Program-made: the position numbers and the translations under genes | Assembly: GCA_038363925.1 (NCBI GenBank) | Contig: JAQQWL010000002.1 | Span: forward strand, 3,224,001 to 3,288,000 | Source of the DNA: Apiospora phragmitis | Lineage: Eukaryota > Ascomycota > Sordariomycetes > Amphisphaeriales > Apiosporaceae | Reading direction: 5' to 3' | DNA: 64,000 nt | Notes under the pieces: model-generated | What the model was told of the DNA's origin: nothing | Seen by the model: only the letters and a program-made list of their open reading frames with translations | Database searches by the model: none | Shown here: piece by piece, positions 24,304 to 34,941 of the stretch | Numbering within the stretch: the stretch's first letter is position 1 | Layout: every line of letters begins with the position of its first letter

Positions 24304-25037
24304 TATAATAAACGCTATTCGGGTTTTAAAAGAAACTTAATAAAACGTACTTAGGTTTATATTAATAATATTAAAGAGTATTTAAATATGCGATAAAAGA
24401 AACGCCCTATTAATATAATAAGTAATAATACCTAGTTTATAGGGTAATAATAAAGGTGGTTTAATAAAAGTACTCGTATAATAAAGTTATTAAGGCTGTT
24501 TATTTTATTAATAAATTAAATTAATACTTAAATTAATTATTAAAGTAAAGAATATTTATATAAAATATATAAAGAATCGTTTACCGTTATATATTTCTGT
24601 TTTTTATATTAATTTCTTTTAAAATTATATTACTAATTAGTAATCCTTTTTTCTAGCTTATTTAAATCACTATAATCCGTCCGCTCTTAACGTTCCTAGG
24701 TATATTATCCCCTTATTTTATTTTTATATAACCTAGGTTAATTATTCGTCTAGTTTATATAATCTTAACTTATTTAAGCTTAGCTATCTCGTTTTAGCCA
24801 TCTCGTCTTAGTTATCTAGTTTATCTTAGCTATTTAATATTATCGTTATTATTTTATTTTATACTCGTTTTTTAATAATTATTATTACGTTTTTAACGAG
24901 TAGGTTCGTTATTATTAATAAGTTATAAACGTTAATTAATTAAGGCTAGCTTATATTAAATCTCGTATATATTTTAAGGTATTATAAAGCCGTGCCGGAA
25001 ATAAGTTTAAGTCGTATAATTAATCTAGGTTATAATA
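24304..25037 (-). repeat. G3 3' LTR (left copy)
   Basis: It aligns along its length with 48541-49301. It ends GTTATAATA at 25037, the RIP-altered form of the TGTTACAAC-type LTR start on the other strand. It carries the tandem TCTCGT/TAGC module in mutated form near 24780-24840. Confidence 0.88.
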
Positions 25038-25168
25038 TTATTTCCCCTTTTTTATTTATTTTATTTTTAAAACGGTTAATTATTATAAGTACTATATTTC
25101 CCCGTTTTTTTCGTCGGAATTTAGTAAGTTCCTTCTTTTTTTTACTTTTATTATAATATATATTTATT

Positions 25169-25426
25169 ATGCTAGATCGCATCGAAAAATCGAGATTTAA
25201 AAAGACTCGCGAGCGGTCTTCTTTTTAGGAATATATCGCTCTTAATAGTTATTCCGCCGACATGCCTTGTTTTTATTATTTTAAAAATAAAAAGAATTAT
25301 AAAATCGCGGAGCGTTCTATTCGGTGCGAGGAGTATATTAATCGTGATCGGTCTTATAATAGGCTCCTAATAGCTTCTTTTTTAGAAAAGGTATTATCGT
25401 AATAGCGGAAATTAGATATAAATGAG
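25169..25426 (+). pseudogene. G3 extra antisense ORF, 5' part (Zn2Cys6-type domain)
   Basis: It starts at ATG 25169, about 130 bp inside the left LTR and opposite in direction to gag-pol. Residue 34 is Cys (TGT 25268). The positions at +3, +10, +19, +22 and +29 are Tyr, Tyr, Cys, Tyr and Tyr, where Tyr is the G-to-A product of Cys codons. This is the C-X2-C-X6-C-X8-C-X2-C-X6-C spacing of fungal zinc-cluster proteins. G2 interrupts the frame after codon 86. The rest continues in frame at 42184-42501 (about 191 codons in all, with RIP stops). Function unknown. Confidence 0.7.
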
Positions 25427-26062
25427 TGTAACGAACGCTATTTGAGTTTTAAAAGAAACCTAATAAGACGTACTAGGGTTTATATTAATAATACGAAAGA
25501 GTATTTAAACGTGCGATAGAGGTCCGCTTTTATTAATATAATAGGTAATAGTTTATAAAAACGAAGGTAATTAAGGTATATAGATTTAAAAATATTTATA
25601 ATAAAGTTATTAAAAATATTTATTTTATTAATAAGTTAAATTAATATTTAAATTAATTATTAAAATAAAAAATATTTCTTATTATATATTTAATTCCTCT
25701 TTTATTAATCTTTTAAATCACTCGTGGCTTATAATAATCTCGTTATTAGCTCACGGTGATCTATCTCTTATATCACGGTAATCTAACCTTAGTTAGCTTA
25801 TTTTAAGCGTCGTGCCTTTTATTGCTCCGGGGTTCGTTACGTGACTTATTATACTTTATTATTATATCCGTTTTTATTCGTTTTATCGCTACGCGGGCTA
25901 GGGCCGCTTATCTTATCGCACGTTATTAAAATATAGCTATATATATATTAATATAGCTAGCGGTACGATTACTAATTATAGTATCGTAGCCGGATCGGGT
26001 TATCGTATCCCCGTGCTAATAAGTAGGGTCTTTTAGCTATATAATTAAGTCGAGTTATAATA
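25427..26062 (-). repeat. G2 3' LTR (left copy)
   Basis: It aligns with 41520-42178. Its left edge TGTAACGAACGC is the complement of the LTR end ...GTTCGTTACA. It contains a near-palindromic CACGGTGATC module around 25740-25790. Confidence 0.88.
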
Positions 26063-26187
26063 TTATCCTTCTTTTTTTAATTATTTTATTTTTAAAACGT
26101 TAACTTTATAAATATCTTAATTATTTATAATATTAAATTATGGTAGGTTTTTTTCTTTATTACTTTTTATTATAATATATATTTATT

Positions 26188-26748
26188 ATAAATAATCGTG
26201 TCGAAAAACCTCGGTTAAAAAAAACTGCTACGCGTTTAGCTCTTATTATTAATATAAAATCTACGGGTGACTTAATTAATATGCCCTGTATTCGTTATTT
26301 TTATTAAAACCTGGCTTATTATATAAACGAGAAGTCGTTTCGTTGCTCGGAGTATATTCGGGTTGGTCGTTCTTATGATGGCACTTTTATTGCGTCGGCT
26401 TTAACGAAGCTGGCCGCTTAATAGAAAAAACTAGAGGCGGAGGAATCGGACGCGGAGGAGGCCCTGTTCTTGTTATAGATATAGTTGTTTACCGCCCTGG
26501 GCTGTCTAGCCCGTTTCCGTCGTATGAAGAAGGTTATGGTGGAAAAACGCTCGGAGGCGTTCCGTTGGGGGATATAAAAGCTGGATAAAAAGGATAGTAT
26601 TTCTTTTTCGATTATTAATTAAAAGAATTTTATTTTAGGTAACCTATATTTTTTAAATATTTCCGGGGATATCGATTAGTCGTTTTTTAATTTAATAGAT
26701 TTTTTAAAGCTTAGCTTATTAGTTTTCGTAAAGGGAGCTCTTTTTTAA
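26188..26748 (+). pseudogene. G2 extra antisense ORF with Zn2Cys6-type cysteine spacing
   Basis: One frame of 187 codons has no indels. Its start codon is ATA where ATG is expected. In-frame stops are all derivable from CAA, CAG or TGG by C-to-T or G-to-A. At residues 34-63 (26287-26376) it has Cys or Tyr at exactly C-X2-C-X6-C-X8-C-X2-C-X6-C. This is followed by a Glu/Ala-rich helical region and a basic stretch (RFRRMKKVMVEKRSEAF). It runs convergently into the 3' end of pol. The family is not named from here. I recall similar hypothetical proteins in transposon-rich fungal regions but cannot check this. Confidence 0.7.
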
Positions 26749-27089
26749 ACCTTTAAAGTTCCTCCGCGGTATTCGCTAAGTGTTTTTTAAGTTTTTAGGT
26801 ATTATTTTTTAATAGGTAGCCTTTTTATTAAATGAGGTATTAATAGCTTCGTCTTTTTTTTATCGATAATTCCGTCGACTTTATACTCGTATTAATTCGT
26901 TTCGACTTTTAGTTATATATCGATTAAAATTTCCTCGGCCGCTAGCTCGAGTAATAAAATATAAAATATAAGGTGTATTAGTATTGTTTTAAATAGTAAT
27001 AATTAGTAGTTAGTTTTTAAAATAACTTTTGCGATTTTAAATAGTCCGATCCTTTTAAAGTCTAGTTTATCGTTTGGTCGCTTTAGTGC
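26749..27089 (-). pseudogene. G2 pol C-terminus (integrase tail and chromodomain)
   Basis: On the minus strand this matches the 33.18-33.52 kb part of G1 nearly codon for codon (DKLDFK, VILKTNY, TAEELF-like end). It is separated from the rest of G2 pol by the G1 insertion. Confidence 0.75.
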
Positions 27090-27094
27090 TAGCT

Positions 27095-27796
27095 TATTAC
27101 GACCTGACCTAAACAGGCGGCCAAGATCCACCATCCGGCACGGAGCTAGGATAACCCGAGGCGCTTACGAAATCCTATATAAAGAGCTAGTCTCTAATAA
27201 CGCCCTATTAACGATAACAGCTTTACTACACCGCTATAGAACGTCGATAAGTAATAATATAATAACAGTATATTACGACTAGCTAATTAAGGATGGACTA
27301 AGGTGGACAGACAGGAATGAATAAATAGGATAAAGGTAAATAATAAGGGATGGCTAAAGTTACGTGTAGATAAGATAAGGGAGCTACAAGATCACGACGC
27401 TCCTAGTGATTTAGGAGCGACGAGATCACGACGCTCCCGGTGATCTAGGAGCGACGGGATTATAACGCTCTTAGCGACCTAACTCGGATTAGTAAAGGAG
27501 GGATTAAATATATAACGATAGACGTTTCTTATATATTTTATATAAATACTTTTTATTTTAATAATTAATTTAAATATTAATTTTAATTTATTAATAAAGT
27601 AAATAGCTTTAATAACCTTATTATATAAATATTTTCACTTAACCTTTTATTATTACGTTACGACCTAATTATTATATATTATATTAATAGAAGTATTATT
27701 TTTATTACACGTTTAAATACTTTTTTATATTATTAATATAAACTTTAATACGTTTTTACTAAGTTTTTTTTTAAAACTTAAATAATATTTATTATA
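27095..27796 (+). repeat. G1 5' LTR
   Basis: Direct repeat of 34236-34936. The first 130 bp is less mutated than the surroundings. It includes a three-copy hairpin-forming tandem module at about 27388-27490. Confidence 0.92.
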
Positions 27797-27879
27797 TTTT
27801 AATTATTTTTATTCTTACGAGTTATTATTTAAACCTTTAAATAATAGCTTTATAAGAATAATATTTATACCTAACTTTA

Positions 27880-30800
27880 GTAATACCGTCTAATAAGGAA
27901 AGATTCTTATCGCCACTTTTAATACCTCTTAGCGAGACCTTGCTATAAATATTAATAGCGATAATAACGATAACGAGCCTACTTAATAAGCGCTAGTTAA
28001 GCGAATTAAGGAATTCGAGCAAAAAAGTACTAATTATTAATATTATTACGCCCGATTTAAAAAAGAGTATAACGAGCTTTAAACTAAAAATATCTTAGGA
28101 TAAATATTTTATAATATTAATAAGTTACGCGAAAAAGTACGCCTCTTTTATATAACTATTAATATTATTTAAATCCTTATTATATTTAAAAAGGGTATAA
28201 AGATTAATATATTAATATTATTTAACGGGATAAGCGGGAACTTTTAAAGCTTTTTTATTTAAATTAAAGCTTATTAACGATTTTATAAAAGAACGTTTTA
28301 AAACTTTACTTAGCGAGTTATTTACGCTACTTTAATTTTTAAAAATAAGGTACTCGCTTAGTTCAAACCTTATTTAAACGAACTCGTAAAAAACGATTAA
28401 TAAGTTAAGCTATGCCGCATAGAGGTATAACGTATTTTCGAAAACTACGACGGCTTTAAATAAGCCTTTAAATTATTTTTTTAAGACCCCGACGAAAAGG
28501 GACAGGCGGAGAGGGAACTTAAAACCTTTAAATAAAAAGGATTAGCCGCTTTTTATACAGCCGAATTCCGGCGTATTATAACTTGACTAAATTATACCGA
28601 AGTTACGAAGATTATAATATATTATTAAGAATTAAAGGAAAATATTAAGAACGAACTTAGCCGGTTTAATATTCCCGATAACTTTTTTTATATATAGAGC
28701 TTATTATTAAGATCGATACTTATATATATAAACGATGCCGCGAAAAATAAAGCGGATTATAACGATAAATTAACCGGATTTAAATTAATATAAAATAACC
28801 ATATTACCGTAATAATATACCGATTAAGAATATTATAGCGTATAGTTATTATAATAAATTAATAGATTTCGACGCTATTAAATATAATAAATACGATAAG
28901 AAATAACGTGTAATTTATTATAATTATTAGAAATAAGGATATTACGCTCGAAATTATCGAGTATTAAAAAAAGATTTCCGACGAGTTTTAAACGAATAAT
29001 AAATTAACGTTATTAAAATAGAGGATACCATTATAATAATTATTAAAAATAATAACGCTATTATTAATTACGGTAGCCTATCTTAAATAGCTTATTATAA
29101 TAATAAATACACTTCTTACTTAATAAACAAAGAAAACACCGGATAATTCTTTAAAGCCCTAAAAAATAAAAAAAATTATAACCGAAGCGTCGCGATAATA
29201 TAAAAGGAGCAACTCTTTCTTTATACCGAAAATAATAATTTAACGGATAATATTACTAATTAATTAAAACAATTAATAAACTACGAACATTTAATAAGTA
29301 TACTAATAAACGAGCTAATAAACGAGATCGCTAAATTTAAAGACCTTAAGACCAACGGATAGCTAGCTATCCCTAGTATTCTTTACCCCGACTCGAAATA
29401 CCTACGCTAAGTACTTATTACGGCCGGTTTTAACTAAAAAATCTATAATAATTATACGATAAAGGACGATATATAAATTTCTTTTATTTATAAAAAACAC
29501 TTTACGTTTTTATAAATTTCGTATATATACGACGCTTACACGAAATACTTCGCGAAAAAGCTTAAATATAAATAATTTTTCCGAAAGATCGATAAGCGAC
29601 CTATTACGTAACCACACCCGGATCATATTATTAAAAAAATCCGAACATCGATCCTAAACAGACGACGCGCGTACTTATTAATATAAAAAGATTTATAGTA
29701 ATTACAATAATATTATTTAAAAGAACGAAATTAAAAAGAGTATTTCGAGGATTAATATTTTAAATACGCCTAGGAAAAATCGCGAGCCTATAAATATCTA
29801 AAGGAAAGCGCTTAATACTTTTAAAACGCGTAGGTATATACTTAATAAAAGAACCCCTTTATTATATTAAGGACTTTATAAAACGCTTACGAATTACCGC
29901 GAACTTAATAAACCTTTAAATTATTAAAAGAACCCGAATTTTAAGTGTTAAAAACAGTATTTTATACGAGAAAGAGTATAAAAATACTTTTATTAATATA
30001 TTAAAAAATACTTTATAAAGAATAAAAGGAACAATAATAACGATATAAGGATTAATCGTAAGATATCGTTAATAACCTATAAACGTAATGTTTAAAAAAT
30101 AGACGCCGCTTATTATAGAAGGATAACAACAGGCGGACTAAAACAGGTCCCTATATTAAATAACAGATAATTAAGCTATCTATAAGTATATTATATTAAT
30201 ATTAGGTATAAAAGGAGTTCGTATTAAAGCGTTATTTAATAGCGAAGCGTAAGGAAACTATATTTTATTACGAATCGTTAATTACTTTAAATTTAAATAA
30301 TAGGAGAAAAACGCTTTATACCGATTTAGAACCGTCGATAAAAGATTTATAACTTATAACGATAAAGAAGTATAAAAGGAAGTCGCGAACTTTCTAATCG
30401 ATATCGGAGGACGCTATAAACGAATTATATATAACATTACGAATGTTGTAAGATACGATATAATTTTAAAAATATCCTAATTACGGGTAAATAATTTTAA
30501 AATTAATTAAAAAACAGGTTAATTTTAATGAAATATATTAAAAAAAGGTTTAATTAATAAATAACGGTTTAAAAAGCGACCCCCTAATAAATTTAAAGTT
30601 TTTAAGGTATATATTATTATTAAAAAGCTTAAATTAAACGTTATAACGATTATATTAAAAAAGTATTAGTAATTCGAAGCTTTTTTTAATAAGAAATTAA
30701 AAATAAGCTTACCGTTTTATACACGGTAAAATTATAAAATACCTTTTAAAAATAAAAAAGAACCCTTATTTATATTTATATATAAACTTAATTAAAAATA

Positions 30801-33600
30801 TAAATAAGTTTTAAAAAGTATATTACAGAAAACCTCGAGAAAAGAGTTATACGACCATTTATATTACTAATAAGCTTCTTTATCCTCTTCGTTTCGAAAA
30901 AAAGTAAGGATAGGAAACTTAAATAACGAATATATATTAATTATTAAAAACTTAACGAAATAATTATTAAAAATTAATACCTTTTATTTTTAATTAGTAA
31001 TTTACGAAATAAATTATTATACGTTATTATTTTTATAATACTTAACCTTCTTAATATTTATAATTTAATCCGTATTAAAAAAGAAAAGGAATAAAAAACC
31101 GCGTTCTGAACTAAGTACGGATATTTCGAATATTAAGTTATACTATTCGGCTTAATTAATATATTAGCTAGCTTTTAATTAATAATTAATTATATTTTAC
31201 GAGAATATTTCGATAAGTTTATTATAATATACTTTAATAATATCCTTATTTATTTAAAAAGCGAGGAATAGTATAAGAAGTATATAAAACTAGTACTCTA
31301 AAAGCTATAGAACGCTAACCTATTAATTAATTTAAAAAAGAGCGAATTCTACTAACGATCCGTTACTTTCGTAAAATATATAATATTTTTAGGCGAAATT
31401 TGAATAGAACCTTTAAAAATCTTAGCAGTTAGAGAGTAGCTTACGCCTATAAGCGCTATAGAAGTTAGATCCTTTTTAAGATTAGCTAATTATTACCGGA
31501 TTTTCGTCCCCGGATTTAGCAGGATAGCAACACTTCTAACGAACTTAATAAAGAAGGACGAACTATTTCGATAGACGGAGAAGGAAAATAAGGCCTTTTA
31601 CGATATTAAGGAACGAATTTTAAACGAATTAATACTTTATATAATAGATCTATTTAAACCTTTTAAGGTTGAAACCGATATATTAAACTATGTAATCGGA
31701 GGATAACTAAGTTAACGAGACGATAACGGAAAGTCGCACCTTATCGCATTTTTTTCGAAGAAGCTTAATAAATTAGAACTTAATTATTAAATTTATAATA
31801 AAAAATTAATAGCTATTATTAAAGCTTATAAAGAATAGAAATATTATTTTAATAAAATAAAAAAATTAATTAAGGTTTATATTAATTATAAGAACCTTAT
31901 AACGTTTATTATTATTAAGGAGCTAAATAAATAATAAATACGATAGTTTAAATTCCTTTCGAGATTTAACCTTATTATTATCTATTGGGAAAGGGGCGAA
32001 AACGGTCGCGCCGACGCACTAAATTAACGACCGGACCACTAAAAAGAGGTTCCGCCCGAGACGCGAATAATCCTTACCTACGACCAAAACGGCAACCTCG
32101 CACTATTAAAATAATTAAACGTTACGAACCACGTTTAATATAATAACGAATAAGTTATTAAATTCTAATAACTTAATTAGAACCCCGACCCTACGAATTA
32201 CCCTAAAGATCATCTCGAAAACCATGACGGTCTTACTTTTTATTAAGGCAAGATTTATATTTTTAAATAATATCGTAAAGACTTTATTAAGGAATTCTAC
32301 GAGCACCTCATATACGGATACTAAAGAGTATTTAAAACCTAAAAACGAATTACTAAGTAATTTAATTACGAAAACCTTAAACTAATCGTGACTAAAGTAA
32401 TCGGCGAATACGACCTCTATAATAAAACTAAGGCCGCTAGATATTGACTATACGGAGAACTATAGCCGATTCTACTATTAAATAAAGCGTGGAAAACCAT
32501 TATACTTAACTTCGTTATTAAGCTGCCCCTATTAGGAGAACCCTTAATTAAGGTTAATTATAATAATATCTTAATAATTACGAATAAGCTTACGAAATAT
32601 ACCTACTTCTTATTATATAAAAAATTTAGCGATATTAACGACCTAATATATATATTCTTTTAGACGATTATTAGCTAGTACGGACTGCCCGAAATAATTA
32701 TCTCCGATAGAGATAAGCTATTTACCGCTAAGTTCTAGAAGTTATTTATAGTATAACTCGGTATTAAGTATAAACTATTTATAACTTATTACCTTTAAAT
32801 AAATAAATAAACCGAGCGAATAAATTAAACCTTAAAATAATACCTACGTTATTATATTAATTATAAATAGAATAATTAAGTATAATTATTATTAATAATT
32901 TAATTCGTTTATAATAACGCGGATAATAAAACTATACGTATATTACCGTTTTAAATAAATTATAGATACGATTTAGAAATTATTAAAAATTACTAGAAAG
33001 AGAGCTAATACTAATCGCGACTATTTAAATCGAGAAATTAAAAAAACTCTAGATTACGTTATAATAAAACCTCACCTTCCTTTAATAACGAATAAAGAAG
33101 CACGTCGACTAAACCAGGTTAAAGGGACTAACTTTAAAAAAAGGAGAAAAAATATATCTCTTATAACGAAATATTAAAACTAAGCGACTAAGCGATAAAC
33201 TAGACTTTAAAAAGATCGGACTATTTAAAATTATAAAAGTTATTTTAAAAACTAATTATTAATTATTACTATTTAAAATAATACGGATATACCTTATATT
33301 TTATATGTTATTACTCGAGCTAGCGGCTAAAAGTACTTTAATCGATATATAACTAGAAATTATAATAGATTAATATAAATACGAAATTAAAAAAATTATC
33401 GATAAAAGAAAAGCTAAACGAGGGTATTAATACTTCGTTTAATAAAAGGGTTACCTATTTAAAGATAATACCTAGGAACTTAAGAAATACTTAGCGAACG
33501 CCGCGGAGGAGCTTCGGGAGTTCGAATAGTAGGATTAACGGGAGGCATCAGAGGACCTAGACCCCCGAAATTAGCTAGACCCAGGGAAACCTAGTCTATA
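27880..33600 (+). pseudogene. G1 gag-pol polyprotein remnant
   Basis: A gag zinc knuckle lies at about 28907-28960, with Tyr at the Cys and His positions. The reverse transcriptase motif usually YLDD is YFNN (31230-31241), so both catalytic Asp are Asn. The RNase H/connection region is clear (LANYYRIFVPGFSRIA, HLIAFFSKKLNKLELNY; 31.4-31.9 kb). The integrase core shows YGLPEIIISDRDKLFTAKF (32.68-32.74 kb), and a chromodomain lies at 33.42-33.53 kb (KGY, then YLANAAEELREFE). Stops are frequent and derive from Gln or Trp codons. This is a chromovirus-type Ty3/Gypsy, not functional. Confidence 0.85.
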
Positions 33601-34105
33601 TTAAGAGGAATACCCATAAACTAGAGGTCCCTTATTAAATAACTTTCGTAGCCTTTTAAAACAAGGAGGATATTGTTTTCTTTATCTAATTCCTCTATAT
33701 TATAACTAAATAAATTAGGACCCCTTTCTTTTACTTTTTAACGAATCTTCCGGATCCGCGATAACCGACCCGCCGCTTTAATAAGCTAAGACTAAAGCTT
33801 AACTAATTCCGAATATAGCGATAAAAGTTTTTCGCTTATAACCTTTTTATTTTCGTCTAGCTTACGTTATTACGTTAAAACCTTTTTTAAAAACGAAGCT
33901 ATTAAAAAACTATTATATAAACGATCACGATTCACGTATTTTTCGTAGTGCGAAAAACGATCCGAAATACGGTAATTAAATTTCTTATTTTTAAAATAAT
34001 ACGAATAAAGTATATTAATTAAATAACCGTTAAAAGTAATAAAATAATAAAAAAAAATTATTTATAAGCTTTAATAAAAAACTTTTTAATACGACTTAAT
34101 ACTAT
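33480..34105 (-). pseudogene. G1 extra antisense ORF (counterpart of the G2/G3 zinc-cluster ORF)
   Basis: The start codon position reads ATA at 34105. Similarity to the G2 and G3 ORFs runs from SRIKK through KNKK, NRDR-LYNSFLIASFL, LIKAAGRLSRIRK and ANFGGLGPL to a stop at 33480. One frameshift lies before the cysteine region, and the second Cys gap is seven residues instead of six. Its 3' end overlaps the chromodomain end of pol on the opposite strand. Confidence 0.65.
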
Positions 34106-34235
34106 AATAAATATATATTATAATAAAAATAAAAAAGAGGAAAATTTACGAAAAATCTCGATACGACGAGAAAATAACGAATACTTATAACGACTAACTA
34201 TTTTAAAAACAAAGTAACAAGGAGAGGAGAAATAG

Positions 34236-34936
34236 TGTTATAACCTGACCTAAATAGGCGGCTAAGATCCACCATCCGGTACGGAGCTAGGATAACCTAA
34301 GGCGCTTACGAAATCTTATATAAAAAGCTAGTTTCTAATAACGCCCCATTAACGATAATAGCTTTATTATACCGCTATAAAATATCGATAAGTAATTATA
34401 TAATAATAATATATTATAACTAATTAATTAAAAATAAACTAAAGTAGATAAATAAGAATAAATAAATAAAATAAAGGTAAATAATAAAGGATGGCTAAAG
34501 TCACGTATAAATAAAATAAGGGAGCTATAAGATCACGACGCTCCTAATGATCCAAGAGCGACGAGATTACGACACTCCTAGTAATCTAGGAGCGACGGGA
34601 TTACGACGCTCCTAGCGACCTAACTCGGATTAATAAAAGAAGGATTAAATATATAATAATAAACGTTTTTTATATATTTTATATAAATATTCTCTACTTT
34701 AATAATTAATTTAAATATTAATTTTAATTTATTAATAAAATAAACAGCCTTAATAACCTTATTATATAAATATTTTTACCTAACCTTTTATTATTATATT
34801 ACGACCTAGCTATTATATATTATATTAATAGAAGTATTGCTTTTATCGCACGTTTAGATACTTTCTCGTATTGCTAATATAAACCCTAGTACGTTTTTAC
34901 TAGGTTTCTTTTAAAACCTAGATAGCGTTTATTACA
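34236..34936 (+). repeat. G1 3' LTR
   Basis: Direct repeat of 27095-27796, starting TGTTATAACCTGACC and ending TTTATTACA, with TAGCT following. Confidence 0.92.
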
Positions 34937-34941
34937 TAGCT

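Larger units (their letters stand above)
27095..34936 (+). mobile_element. Gypsy G1: youngest full-length LTR retrotransposon (chromovirus), + orientation
   Basis: The LTRs are 27095-27796 (702 bp) and 34236-34936 (701 bp), starting TGTTA/TATTA and ending TTACA/TTATA. The target-site duplication TAGCT is exact at 27090-27094 and 34937-34941. The element is 7,842 bp. The internal order is gag, protease region, reverse transcriptase, RNase H, integrase, chromodomain on +, with an extra ORF on - before the 3' LTR. It sits in the integrase region of G2. Confidence 0.92.

Noticed and set aside
32115..32306. Short open frame on the minus strand
   Set aside because: Antisense shadow of the G1 integrase remnant; open by chance.
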